A stretch of 64,000 nucleotides of DNA from Candidatus Bathyarchaeota archaeon (GTDB taxonomy: Archaea > Thermoproteota > Bathyarchaeia > TCS64): the NCBI GenBank assembly GCA_030739585.1, contig JASLYX010000004.1, forward strand, positions 1 through 64,000. Reading direction: 5' to 3'. Below are positions 26,278 to 34,234 of this stretch, piece after piece. The notes beneath the pieces were generated by a model that did no database searches, was not told the origin of the DNA, and saw only the letters and a list, made by a program, of their open reading frames with translations. Numbering within the stretch: position 1 is the stretch's first letter; every line of letters starts with the position of its first letter. The position numbers were made by a program, and so were the translations under genes.

Positions 26278-26790
26278 CTAGATTAGCTCTTTGGTTGACT
26301 CTATAATCTTGGCCGCGACTTTTGCCGATATGCCTGTCTTCTCCGATAGGGTGTCAGCGTCAGCGGATGCTATTAACTCCAAAGCCTCGAAACCAGCCCC
26401 CATTAGCTTTTCTGCTGTTGCCTTGCCCACACCCTTGATGTCACCGATCCCCAAACTGGAAGCCTCGGGAACTGCATCCTCAGGGGTCTCCTCCTCAGGG
26501 GTCTCCTCCTCAGGGGTCTCCTCCTCAGGGGTCTCCTCCTCAGGGGTCTCCTCCTCAGGGGTCTCAACTTGAGTGGGCTTATCCTCAGGCTCTCCACCAA
26601 GGACTGTAATGTTTTTTGCCTCGTTTCCCTTGGGGGTCTCAATTAATTCAAAGCCCACACTCTGCCCGATCTCGGGCGGGGCCTCCTCGGGGAAGTTAGA
26701 GACATGAAAGAATATCTCGTCCTGGCTGTTTTCGGGCGTTATAAATCCGAAGCCTCTACGCGAGAAATATTTTACAATCTTACCGTTCAT
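26278..26790 (-). CDS. Cold-shock domain protein with repeat linker and C-terminal HhH domain
   Basis: The 170-residue protein has three parts. Residues 1-65 are a cold-shock domain with RNP1-like RRGFGFITPEN and RNP2-like IFFHVSNF. Residues about 75-105 are a Pro/Glu linker of six ETPEE-type units. Residues about 112-170 form a helix-hairpin-helix domain (IKGVGKATAEKLMGAGFEA, then KTGISAKVAAKIIESTK). Both ends are nucleic-acid-binding folds, so the protein may bridge or scan RNA/DNA, with the acidic linker as a flexible arm. A cold-shock domain joined to HhH is unusual. It is a single gene with no clear operon partner. Confidence 0.85.
   Translation of the reverse strand: MNGKIVKYFSRRGFGFITPENSQDEIFFHVSNFPEEAPPEIGQSVGFELIETPKGNEAKNITVLGGEPEDKPTQVETPEEETPEEETPEEETPEEETPEEETPEDAVPEASSLGIGDIKGVGKATAEKLMGAGFEALELIASADADTLSEKTGISAKVAAKIIESTKELI
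26476..26565 (-). repeat. Six tandem 15-bp units inside the cold-shock/HhH gene
   Basis: Six near-exact copies of a 15-bp unit (plus-strand core CAGGGGTCTC) encode ETPEE five times and ETPED once. The array is in frame, so slippage would change linker length without breaking the gene. Confidence 0.9.
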
Positions 26791-26973
26791 GTGTGAACAC
26801 GCACCTCACTAAAGGACCTCTCAATAAAATACCTTGCGATCATATGAGACCTAAACTTGGGGATACCTTTAAATGGATCACGTTGGTCTGAATGCGAGGT
26901 TATACTTAATGCATTTATTTTCTAGACAGATGCTAAAGCAGCTGGATTTATAGTTTAAAAAGAGGCGGTTCAT

Positions 26974-28242
26974 ATACAGGTACAAGAATTCAAGGATTTT
27001 CCCTTAAGCAAAAACGTGCTGAAAGGCATCAATTCCCTAGGCTTCAAGACTCCATCACCTATTCAAGCTCAGTCTATTATCCCAATCCTAAAAGGAAGGG
27101 ATGTGATCGGTCAAGCCCAGACTGGGACAGGAAAAACAGCAGCATTTAGCATCCCGATGATTGAGGCCATCAATATCAGTGAAAGAAAAGTCCAAGGGCT
27201 TGTGCTGGCCCCCACTCGGGAACTGGCTATCCAAATCGCCGACCATATATACAAAATCAGCAAGTTCACCGGGATCCGTGTTACCCCTATCTACGGAGGC
27301 CAAAAGATCAACCGCCAGATTAGAACCCTAAAGAGTGGGGTCCACATAGTAGTAGGCACCCCTGGCCGGATCATCGACCACTTAGAGAGGGGTACCTTAA
27401 AACTGAAAGAGGTCAGCATGGTAGTCCTTGACGAGGCTGACAGGATGCTAGACATGGGATTCATCAAGGACATCAATAAGATCCTAGACCGGGTCCCCCA
27501 GAACAAGCAAATCAGCTTATTCAGCGCCACCATGGACCAGAACATCTGGAAGATCTGCAACAAATACATGAATAACCCTGAAAAGATTCTGGTGAGCAAG
27601 GACGAGATCACTCTCGAGCAGATCCACCAACACTATGTCAATGTTGATTCCAGCAGCCGCTACCCAATACTCAAGGAACTTATAAGAGACCAAGGGATCC
27701 GCAAAGCCATCATATTCACGAGGACTAAGCGGGGCGCCCATAAACTAGCTAGGAACCTAAAACGGAGCGGATATAACGCGGACGCCCTCCACGGCAACCT
27801 GTCGCAGCCCCAGAGGGATAGGGTAACCCGGGGATTCAGGGCGAACAAGATAGACTTCCTGGTAGCCACTGACATCGCGGCTAGAGGCCTAGATATTACA
27901 GGCATTACCCACATCATAAACTATAACATACCCCGGGAGACTCTTTCATATTTCCATCGGATAGGGAGAACCGCGAGGATGGAGGCCGAGGGGACAGCCA
28001 TCACATTCGTTGCCCATGGCGAGAAGAAGGCAATGGACGACATAATGGCCCACACTAAAATGAAGATTACGGAGCTAAAGACGACCGTCAGCGTAAACTA
28101 TGGTCCGCCTAACAAGTATAAGGCTATCTGCCGGAAATGCAAGACAGAGTTCGATCTCCCGTTCAAGCCTACAAGCGGACGACCCGTGTACTGTCTGACC
28201 TGCTTAAAGTCTAGGAAGCGCCATTACAGGCGAAGGTACTAA
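26974..28242 (+). CDS. DEAD-box RNA helicase with C-terminal CxxC-x17-CxxC zinc motif
   Basis: An RNA helicase with motif I AQTGTGKT, Ia APTREL, II LDEADRMLDMGF, III LFSATM, V ATDIAARGLDI and VI HRIGRTAR. The C-terminus adds CRKC, 17 residues and CLTC, the CxxC-x17-CxxC zinc domain. The first ordinary start codon is GTG at 27016 (408 residues). The family's Q-motif aromatic and leader (EFKDFPLSKNVL) lie upstream in the same open frame, where no ATG, GTG or TTG exists. GAGGCGG is placed 5 nt before an ATA at 26974, which I give as the possible start. If GTG 27016 is correct the Q motif is truncated. It probably remodels structured RNA. Confidence 0.85.
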   Translation: MQVQEFKDFPLSKNVLKGINSLGFKTPSPIQAQSIIPILKGRDVIGQAQTGTGKTAAFSIPMIEAINISERKVQGLVLAPTRELAIQIADHIYKISKFTGIRVTPIYGGQKINRQIRTLKSGVHIVVGTPGRIIDHLERGTLKLKEVSMVVLDEADRMLDMGFIKDINKILDRVPQNKQISLFSATMDQNIWKICNKYMNNPEKILVSKDEITLEQIHQHYVNVDSSSRYPILKELIRDQGIRKAIIFTRTKRGAHKLARNLKRSGYNADALHGNLSQPQRDRVTRGFRANKIDFLVATDIAARGLDITGITHIINYNIPRETLSYFHRIGRTARMEAEGTAITFVAHGEKKAMDDIMAHTKMKITELKTTVSVNYGPPNKYKAICRKCKTEFDLPFKPTSGRPVYCLTCLKSRKRHYRRRY

Positions 28243-28499
28243 AAACCCTTTTCCAATTTGACAAGCATTAAATCTACCAAGATTGAAGTTAGGGCACTAT
28301 ATGGAATAAAATAACCCCGTACTTTTTTTGCGTCATTGTTTACTAGGAGACTTTTTTCAACTTTGTTTGTTAAGTCAGGAAACAACACCAAGAAGGATCC
28401 GGTAATCCATCTAATCGGGGCATATTATATGCTCTTTCTAATGTTGATGAAGAAAGTTTCCTCTGGTGATTTTTAACGGAGAACAATACTTTACTACAA

Positions 28500-29525
28500 T
28501 TATCCGTATTTTTTAAGGGTCCTGTATACCTCATCCTGATCTACAGCCTCTAAATCAACTCTAGTCCCATCTAATTTCACTAAAACACGCCCTTCTTGAA
28601 GATGTTTTATTTCGCCAATCACAGAGGCCTCAACCTCGATCTCTAACAGCAAAGAGATTAGCTTCTCTACTCTCTTCCTCTCGAGAGCTATGAGGAGAGC
28701 TCCAGATCCCATGAGTTTAAGGGGATCGACGTTAAGCGCCTCGCAAACAGCCTTGGTCTCAGGAGCTATAGAGATCTTGGACTCAATTATCTCGACACCC
28801 ACACCTGCGGCCTCCGCCATCTCCCAGATACCGTTCAGGAGACCCCCTTCAGTTGGATCATGAAGGCTATGAACCCCTCCTAGCTCAACCGCCTTCATCG
28901 CCTCGGGGACGATGCTGATTCTCCTCACCATTTGTTTCGCAACCTGGATAACCGATGATTCGATCTTATTCTCAAGGACCCAAGAGAGGTCTTCCGCAAG
29001 CACGGCTGTGCCCTCGATCCCAGCCCCTTTTGTCAGGACCAAGATATCTCCTGGGATAGCGTCTCCAGTTTTTATGTAGTCCTCTTTTGACGCCTCTCCC
29101 ATCATAAATCCGATGAGTATAGGTCGGTCTAGACCCGGAGTAGTCTCCGTGTGCCCTCCAACTAAGGCGACCCCGACCTCCATACATGCTCTATGAATCT
29201 GCTCCATTATGTCCTCGAGGAGGCCCTCATTAGTTCCCTCCGGCAGAAGGGTGACACAAAGAAACCAGAGGGGATGAGCCCCCGTAGACGCGACATCATT
29301 CGCGTTTATGTGTACCGCGAGCCAGCCTATATTCCCCACCGCGCCTGTGATGGGATCCGTAGCAAAGACGATCACCCGGTCTCCCATCTCGATGACAGCG
29401 GCATCCTCGCCCACACACGGCCCTAGGAGAACTCTATCACTGTAAACTCCTAGCTTTTCTAAAACTACCCGCCTCAGGACATCTTGGGGTAGCTTCCCCG
29501 TTGGCAGACGACCTGCTCTTCCCAT
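28500..29525 (-). CDS. AIR synthase-related protein (HypE/SelD/ThiL superfamily, HypE-like)
   Basis: The 341-residue protein has the two-domain AIR-synthase fold. Motifs are GPCVGEDAAVIE, VIVFATDPITG, HINANDVASTGAHPLWF, the glycine-rich VALVGGHTETTPG, and SLHDPTEGGLLNGIWEMAEAAG. It is closest in pattern to HypE-like proteins, although no hydrogenase or other hyp gene is here, so hydrogenase maturation is not implied. It lies 126 nt downstream of nusA, where rps12 is normally found. ATP binding is likely; the substrate is unknown. Confidence 0.85.
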   Translation of the reverse strand: MGRAGRLPTGKLPQDVLRRVVLEKLGVYSDRVLLGPCVGEDAAVIEMGDRVIVFATDPITGAVGNIGWLAVHINANDVASTGAHPLWFLCVTLLPEGTNEGLLEDIMEQIHRACMEVGVALVGGHTETTPGLDRPILIGFMMGEASKEDYIKTGDAIPGDILVLTKGAGIEGTAVLAEDLSWVLENKIESSVIQVAKQMVRRISIVPEAMKAVELGGVHSLHDPTEGGLLNGIWEMAEAAGVGVEIIESKISIAPETKAVCEALNVDPLKLMGSGALLIALERKRVEKLISLLLEIEVEASVIGEIKHLQEGRVLVKLDGTRVDLEAVDQDEVYRTLKKYG

Positions 29526-29651
29526 TAGACCTCACCTCTAATTCACATAGGCAAGATTAAGACTTTCCCGCCTCTTAGCCCCGACATAATGTCTAGCATC
29601 TAATCAGTATTACCCTGAAATAAACTGCAAGGGAGGCAAATAAGTTGAAAC

Positions 29652-30089
29652 TTAGTTTATCAAAACAGTGTCAAGCCCAAAATAGCGCTGGGCGAGAAAC
29701 CTAATCTTTTTGATGTTAGACCCATTCCTGCCGATAGCGATACCTTTGTCCTTAACATCAACGTTCACCATAGCGATGCGGTCGCCCCCAACCCGATCTA
29801 CCAAACGGATCTCCTTGATCTTAGCGGGCTTCATAGCGTTTCGGATGAACCCCTCTGCGTTGTCGATGTACTCGTAGACCTCCACTTGCTTGTTTGTCAT
29901 CCTCCGGAAACGCTTGATCTTCTCACCGCCCTTACCTACTGCAAGGCCGACCTCCCCCTTTTTCACAGAGAAGATGACCGTCTCATTCTCATCCTCAAGG
30001 ATACAATCGACAATCGTGGCACCAGTCATGTTCTCTAAAAGGGCCATGTAACGCATCTCGTTTTCGGTTATCTTGATATTGCTTAGCAT
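29652..30089 (-). CDS. nusA: Archaeal NusA-type KH protein
   Basis: The 145-residue protein is made of two KH domains, the short archaeal form without the bacterial N-terminal and S1 parts. The GxxG loops appear in VGKGGEKIKRFRR and IGRNGSNIKKIRFL. It is thought to act in transcription elongation or termination by binding RNA. It starts 1 nt after the L30e stop, in the rpoB-rpoA-rpl30e-nusA operon. Confidence 0.93.
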   Translation of the reverse strand: MLSNIKITENEMRYMALLENMTGATIVDCILEDENETVIFSVKKGEVGLAVGKGGEKIKRFRRMTNKQVEVYEYIDNAEGFIRNAMKPAKIKEIRLVDRVGGDRIAMVNVDVKDKGIAIGRNGSNIKKIRFLAQRYFGLDTVLIN

Positions 30090-30090
30090 G

Positions 30091-30393
30091 CTACTCCCTC
30101 GCTAAATCGAGGATCTTGGAGTCCCCAGGATCATTTATCACGAGTGTTGAAACGGGGAATGGTTTACCGCATAGGATTCCCAGATCCCTGCTATCCTTCT
30201 GATGATGGAGAACAGGAATGTTGGAAAGCTTCCCATAACGGTCTATTTCACCCCTAGTCGCCGAAGGGCAGTTAGAAGCGAGTATCGCCATCACAGCCCT
30301 GCCTCGACGGAGTTCCCTGATGGCCACCTTGGAGCCTAAATAAATGCGACCTGTCCGGAAGGCCATTCTGAATTCGTGATCGATGCTACTCAT
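30091..30393 (-). CDS. rpl30e: Ribosomal protein L30e
   Basis: The 100-residue protein of the L7Ae/L30e fold is encoded, as usual, after rpoA. Typical are TGRIYLGSKVAIRELRRG, AILASNCPSATRGEI, and ILCGKPFPVSTLVINDPG. It overlaps the rpoA stop by 8 nt, indicating coupled translation. Confidence 0.93.
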   Translation of the reverse strand: MSSIDHEFRMAFRTGRIYLGSKVAIRELRRGRAVMAILASNCPSATRGEIDRYGKLSNIPVLHHQKDSRDLGILCGKPFPVSTLVINDPGDSKILDLARE

Positions 30394-33300
30394 CTTTCTT
30401 GCCCCCCATCGTCATAAACAGCTCAACGCTCCCTGTGCCTAAGGGCATTGACTGGCCGACAATGATGTTCTCGATCACACCTTTAAGGGGATCGGTCTCA
30501 CCTTTGATCGCTGCGTTAACCAAATGCTGGATGGTCAACTCAAACGCTGCTCTTGCTAAGACGCTATCCTTTTTCCCACTGATACCATGGCGGCCAATCT
30601 GCTGGATCGTGCCAGTATTCGTCATAATGTCCGAGACAAGCATCACATGCCTAATGTCTACGTCGAGGCCTTGCTCCTCAAGGACTGCGTGAGCCTCTTT
30701 GATGAGGGCGTTCCTGGCCGCCTCGATCCCCAGTATTCTTGCTATCTCATGGATGTCATTTGTCGTCGTCCTAGTAGGGTCAACGCCCTCGATATTGAGG
30801 ACTCCCTCGAGATTTGATCCGTCTGTCCTGATGACCCATTCTCCGTTTTCATAGGTCGTTAATACTCGGTTAATCTCTGAAAGTCCCCTAATGGGTGTCT
30901 CTATTATCTTTTTAACTAATTTCTCAGGGTTCTTATTTTTCTCTTCTGAGAGTTCTATTCGGAACAAGTCACCATCGATCTTTTCGAACTTCAGGAGGAG
31001 AGCTTTCTCAACTTCAGTAATATTTACATTCAGGTTCTCCATGAACTCCGGTGACACTGAAAATTTGATGGCATCGTCATTCAGATCGACGTTGAGCACA
31101 TCAATGATATCGTCAAGTTTTATGAAAGTTAGCTTCTCCGCAACCTCTCTTGTTTTAGACTTACTCCTCTTATGCTTTGAGTCAAGGTATATATTCATGA
31201 CAGGTGTTGAGGGCTGTCTCCTGGCATCCACAAGCTCTATGAGCCTTGGTAGTCCTAGTGTGACGTTGAGCTCCGCTACACCTGCATAGTGAAACGTCCG
31301 GAGTGTCATCTGAGTGCCGGGTTCTCCGATGGACTGAGCAGCAATAGTTCCTACAGCTTCCCCCGGCTCCACGAGGCTAAAATCATAGCTTTGAACGACA
31401 GTATCAATAACGGTGTCTACGCCCTGCTTAGACATCTTTAATGGAACGAGATTATCCCGGAGTTTGTTGACTAGGTGTGGGGTGAGCGCTTTAGAGTTTT
31501 CCTCTAGCTTTCCTGTAATATACTTTTCTGAGGCTGATCTACCCTTTGGGATTGCTATCTTTACCCTCTCTATTAAATTCTCGACATCGACTGCTTTTCC
31601 GTGGTCGCTCTTGGCCGGGTCCACGCCGTCCTCGCCGTATGTGAACTGGACTATCTTCCCCGAAGATGTCCTAACGGTGCCGTCATATTCAACCCTGAGG
31701 TGCTCCAAGGCATTGATGAGCCTGCGCTGCATGTATCCGCTTTGTTGTGTTCGGACTGCAGTGTCAACCAGTCCCTCTCTACCTCCCATGGAGTGGAAGA
31801 AAAACTCGATGGGATCGAGGCCATCCCTGTAGCAGTTATAGATAAACCCTCGCGCTCTGGGAGCTGGATCGTGTTCTCTGAAATGGGCAAGAGTCCTATT
31901 CCTATAACCTCTCATGATTCGTTTCCCACGAATAGCTTGTTGTCCCACGCTCCCCATCATCTGGCCAATGTTGAGGCTTGACCCTCTCGCCCCGCTTCGT
32001 GCCATCACAATGCCGGAGTTCTTCATCCCAAGGCCTGATTCGACAGTCTCGCCTGCCTTATCTCTCGCTTTGGCGAGTTCACTCATCACCTGGATCTCGA
32101 AAGTCTCTTGAAGGTTTTGGCCAGGAAGGCGTTCCAACTCCCCTGAGCTGAGTTCGTCAATGAGTTTATCGACGTTCCTCTCCATCTTTCTCATAACTCT
32201 GTTGATTTCGGTTCTTTCATTTGGTCCGATGACGAGTTCATCAACTGAATAGGTGAATCCCCTAAACATTAGGAATTTGTTGATGAGATTCGTGACGTTG
32301 TTGAGGAAGTCGTGACCTGCTTCTGTCCCATAGTCCTTGATAATCCTATGGAAGATGGTCTCTGCCCTCTCAGCGCCAATTGTGTTTGTATCGATGACAC
32401 CTGTCTTGATCTGCCCATTCCTTATCGTGACATATGCATCATGTTGACAGTCTTCTTTCGAACAATCAGTGTGGTGAATACAGATGTTTGCTCTGGTCGT
32501 AAAGTTAAAGTCAGTGGGTATAAACAAACTGAATATGTCTTTTCCGGACCATAGAGGCTCAGGCTCTTTGATCATTGGTTCAGGCTCAGGCCCCACATAG
32601 TTCGTGGCTGCGAGGAGCTTCCCGACTTCGTTTTGAGTGAGAATTGTCTCTTTCCTTGTCAGGAGGTATGCCCCGGTGAGGAAGTCCTTGGTTGCTCCGA
32701 TGATGGGTGCCCCGTACCTAGGGGAGAGAATCTGATCCTGCACCTGCATCAAAAGCCTAGCTTCAGTCTGAGCTTCCTTGCTCTGGGGAATATGTAGGTT
32801 CATCTCATCGCCGTCGAAGTCGGCGTTATAGGGCGGGCAGACGGTAAGGTGCATTCTAAAAGTCCTGTAGGGGAATACCTTGACCTTGTGGGCCATGATG
32901 CTCATCCTATGGAGGCTGGGCTGCCGGTTGAATAAGGCGATATCGCCTTCCTTTAGGTGGCGTTCTATGACAAAGCCTGGCTCGATAGACTCGGCTACGA
33001 GTTTCTTATCTGCTACAAACTCTAGTCGTATCCGTTTCCCATCGGGCCTAATGATATACAGGGCGCCCGGGTGCTTGGAGGGGCCGTTTTTGATGAGTTG
33101 TCTCATCTCATCGATGTTTCTCTCAGTGACTATATCTGGAACAGTGAGCCGTGTCGCGATGTGTACTGGTACTCCAACCTCGTTAATGTCAAGGTTGGGA
33201 TCTGGGGAGATGACCGTGCGGGCGGAATAGTCGACCCTCTTACCTGAGAGGTTTCCTCTGAATCGCCCCTCTTTTCCCTTGAGTCTCTGAGCCAGACTCT

Positions 33301-34234
33301 TTAGTGTACGTCCGCTCCTGTGACGTGCTGGGGGGATTCCAGAGACCTCGTTGTTGAAGTAAGTTGTGATATGATATTGGAGAAGCTCCGATAGGTCCTC
33401 TATGATGAGCGTAGGGGCTCCCGCCTCGATGTTCTCTTTGAGCCTTTGATTTATCCTGATGATATCGACGAGCTTATGGGTTAGATCGTCCTCAGCCCTG
33501 ATGCCAGATTCAAGGATGATGCTAGGTCTCACGTCCACGGGTGGAACGGGTAGTACTTGAAGGATCATCCATTCAGGGCGTGCTACGTCTGGATCAAAGT
33601 CTAAAAGCTTTAAGTCATCGTTGGGGATTCTCTCAAACCATTCTCTGATCATGTTAGGGGTTAGTCTGCGACTGATTTCCTCCATGAGAGATTCGTCGCC
33701 TGTATTGAATTTCTCCTCCTCAATCTCTAAGAAGCTTGTAGGCTTTTGGAATTTAACGTTGGACTGAGTCATCCCACAGACCGGACAGTCCTTGAATTTT
33801 TTAAACTTTTTAGCTTGCTTAATTATATCTTTTGATGTTTCAACACTTACTTTCCCGTATAGTTCGCTCTCCTTGTTACGGAGTTCCTGGTATTCCTCGT
33901 TCTTCTCTGGGGTTAGTAGGACACGTCCGCAGCTCCTACAGGTCGTGGAGAGGAGCTTGTAGATGTGCTTGGCGAACTCAACGTGAATCACTGGGACTGC
34001 CAGCTCGATATGGCCATAGTGGCCAGGACAGTTTATTGAAATATTTCCGCAGGTTCTGCAACGTTGCCTAGGTTCCAGGGTACCGAGTCTCTGGTCCATG
34101 AGGCCGCCTGCGATGGATCCACCGTCCTCGTCGTAAGTATCAGATGTGTTGGTCTCTACCACGCTAAGGCGGCGGATCTCGTCAGGAGGGAGAACCCCGA
34201 ATTTGACTGCATCTATGATCTTGGACATTTTCAT
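30386..34234 (-). CDS. rpoA: RNA polymerase subunit A, fused A'+A''
   Basis: The largest catalytic subunit is a single 1282-residue chain. The zinc region CRTCGNISINCPGHYGH is near the N-terminus. The catalytic Mg-binding loop NADFDGDEMN has Asp472, Asp474 and Asp476. The bridge/trigger segment QSIGEPGTQMTLRTFHYAG belongs to what is A'' in other archaea. In most Euryarchaeota and Crenarchaeota the gene is split just before that segment; the unsplit form is known from Nitrososphaeria and Korarchaeia. The ATG overlaps the rpoB stop (ATGA). Confidence 0.97.
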   Translation of the reverse strand: MKMSKIIDAVKFGVLPPDEIRRLSVVETNTSDTYDEDGGSIAGGLMDQRLGTLEPRQRCRTCGNISINCPGHYGHIELAVPVIHVEFAKHIYKLLSTTCRSCGRVLLTPEKNEEYQELRNKESELYGKVSVETSKDIIKQAKKFKKFKDCPVCGMTQSNVKFQKPTSFLEIEEEKFNTGDESLMEEISRRLTPNMIREWFERIPNDDLKLLDFDPDVARPEWMILQVLPVPPVDVRPSIILESGIRAEDDLTHKLVDIIRINQRLKENIEAGAPTLIIEDLSELLQYHITTYFNNEVSGIPPARHRSGRTLKSLAQRLKGKEGRFRGNLSGKRVDYSARTVISPDPNLDINEVGVPVHIATRLTVPDIVTERNIDEMRQLIKNGPSKHPGALYIIRPDGKRIRLEFVADKKLVAESIEPGFVIERHLKEGDIALFNRQPSLHRMSIMAHKVKVFPYRTFRMHLTVCPPYNADFDGDEMNLHIPQSKEAQTEARLLMQVQDQILSPRYGAPIIGATKDFLTGAYLLTRKETILTQNEVGKLLAATNYVGPEPEPMIKEPEPLWSGKDIFSLFIPTDFNFTTRANICIHHTDCSKEDCQHDAYVTIRNGQIKTGVIDTNTIGAERAETIFHRIIKDYGTEAGHDFLNNVTNLINKFLMFRGFTYSVDELVIGPNERTEINRVMRKMERNVDKLIDELSSGELERLPGQNLQETFEIQVMSELAKARDKAGETVESGLGMKNSGIVMARSGARGSSLNIGQMMGSVGQQAIRGKRIMRGYRNRTLAHFREHDPAPRARGFIYNCYRDGLDPIEFFFHSMGGREGLVDTAVRTQQSGYMQRRLINALEHLRVEYDGTVRTSSGKIVQFTYGEDGVDPAKSDHGKAVDVENLIERVKIAIPKGRSASEKYITGKLEENSKALTPHLVNKLRDNLVPLKMSKQGVDTVIDTVVQSYDFSLVEPGEAVGTIAAQSIGEPGTQMTLRTFHYAGVAELNVTLGLPRLIELVDARRQPSTPVMNIYLDSKHKRSKSKTREVAEKLTFIKLDDIIDVLNVDLNDDAIKFSVSPEFMENLNVNITEVEKALLLKFEKIDGDLFRIELSEEKNKNPEKLVKKIIETPIRGLSEINRVLTTYENGEWVIRTDGSNLEGVLNIEGVDPTRTTTNDIHEIARILGIEAARNALIKEAHAVLEEQGLDVDIRHVMLVSDIMTNTGTIQQIGRHGISGKKDSVLARAAFELTIQHLVNAAIKGETDPLKGVIENIIVGQSMPLGTGSVELFMTMGGKKDE

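Noticed and set aside
28500-29525. HypE-like gene as evidence for a hydrogenase
   Set aside because: No hydrogenase subunit or other hyp gene is in the window, and HypE-like AIR synthase relatives occur without hydrogenases.
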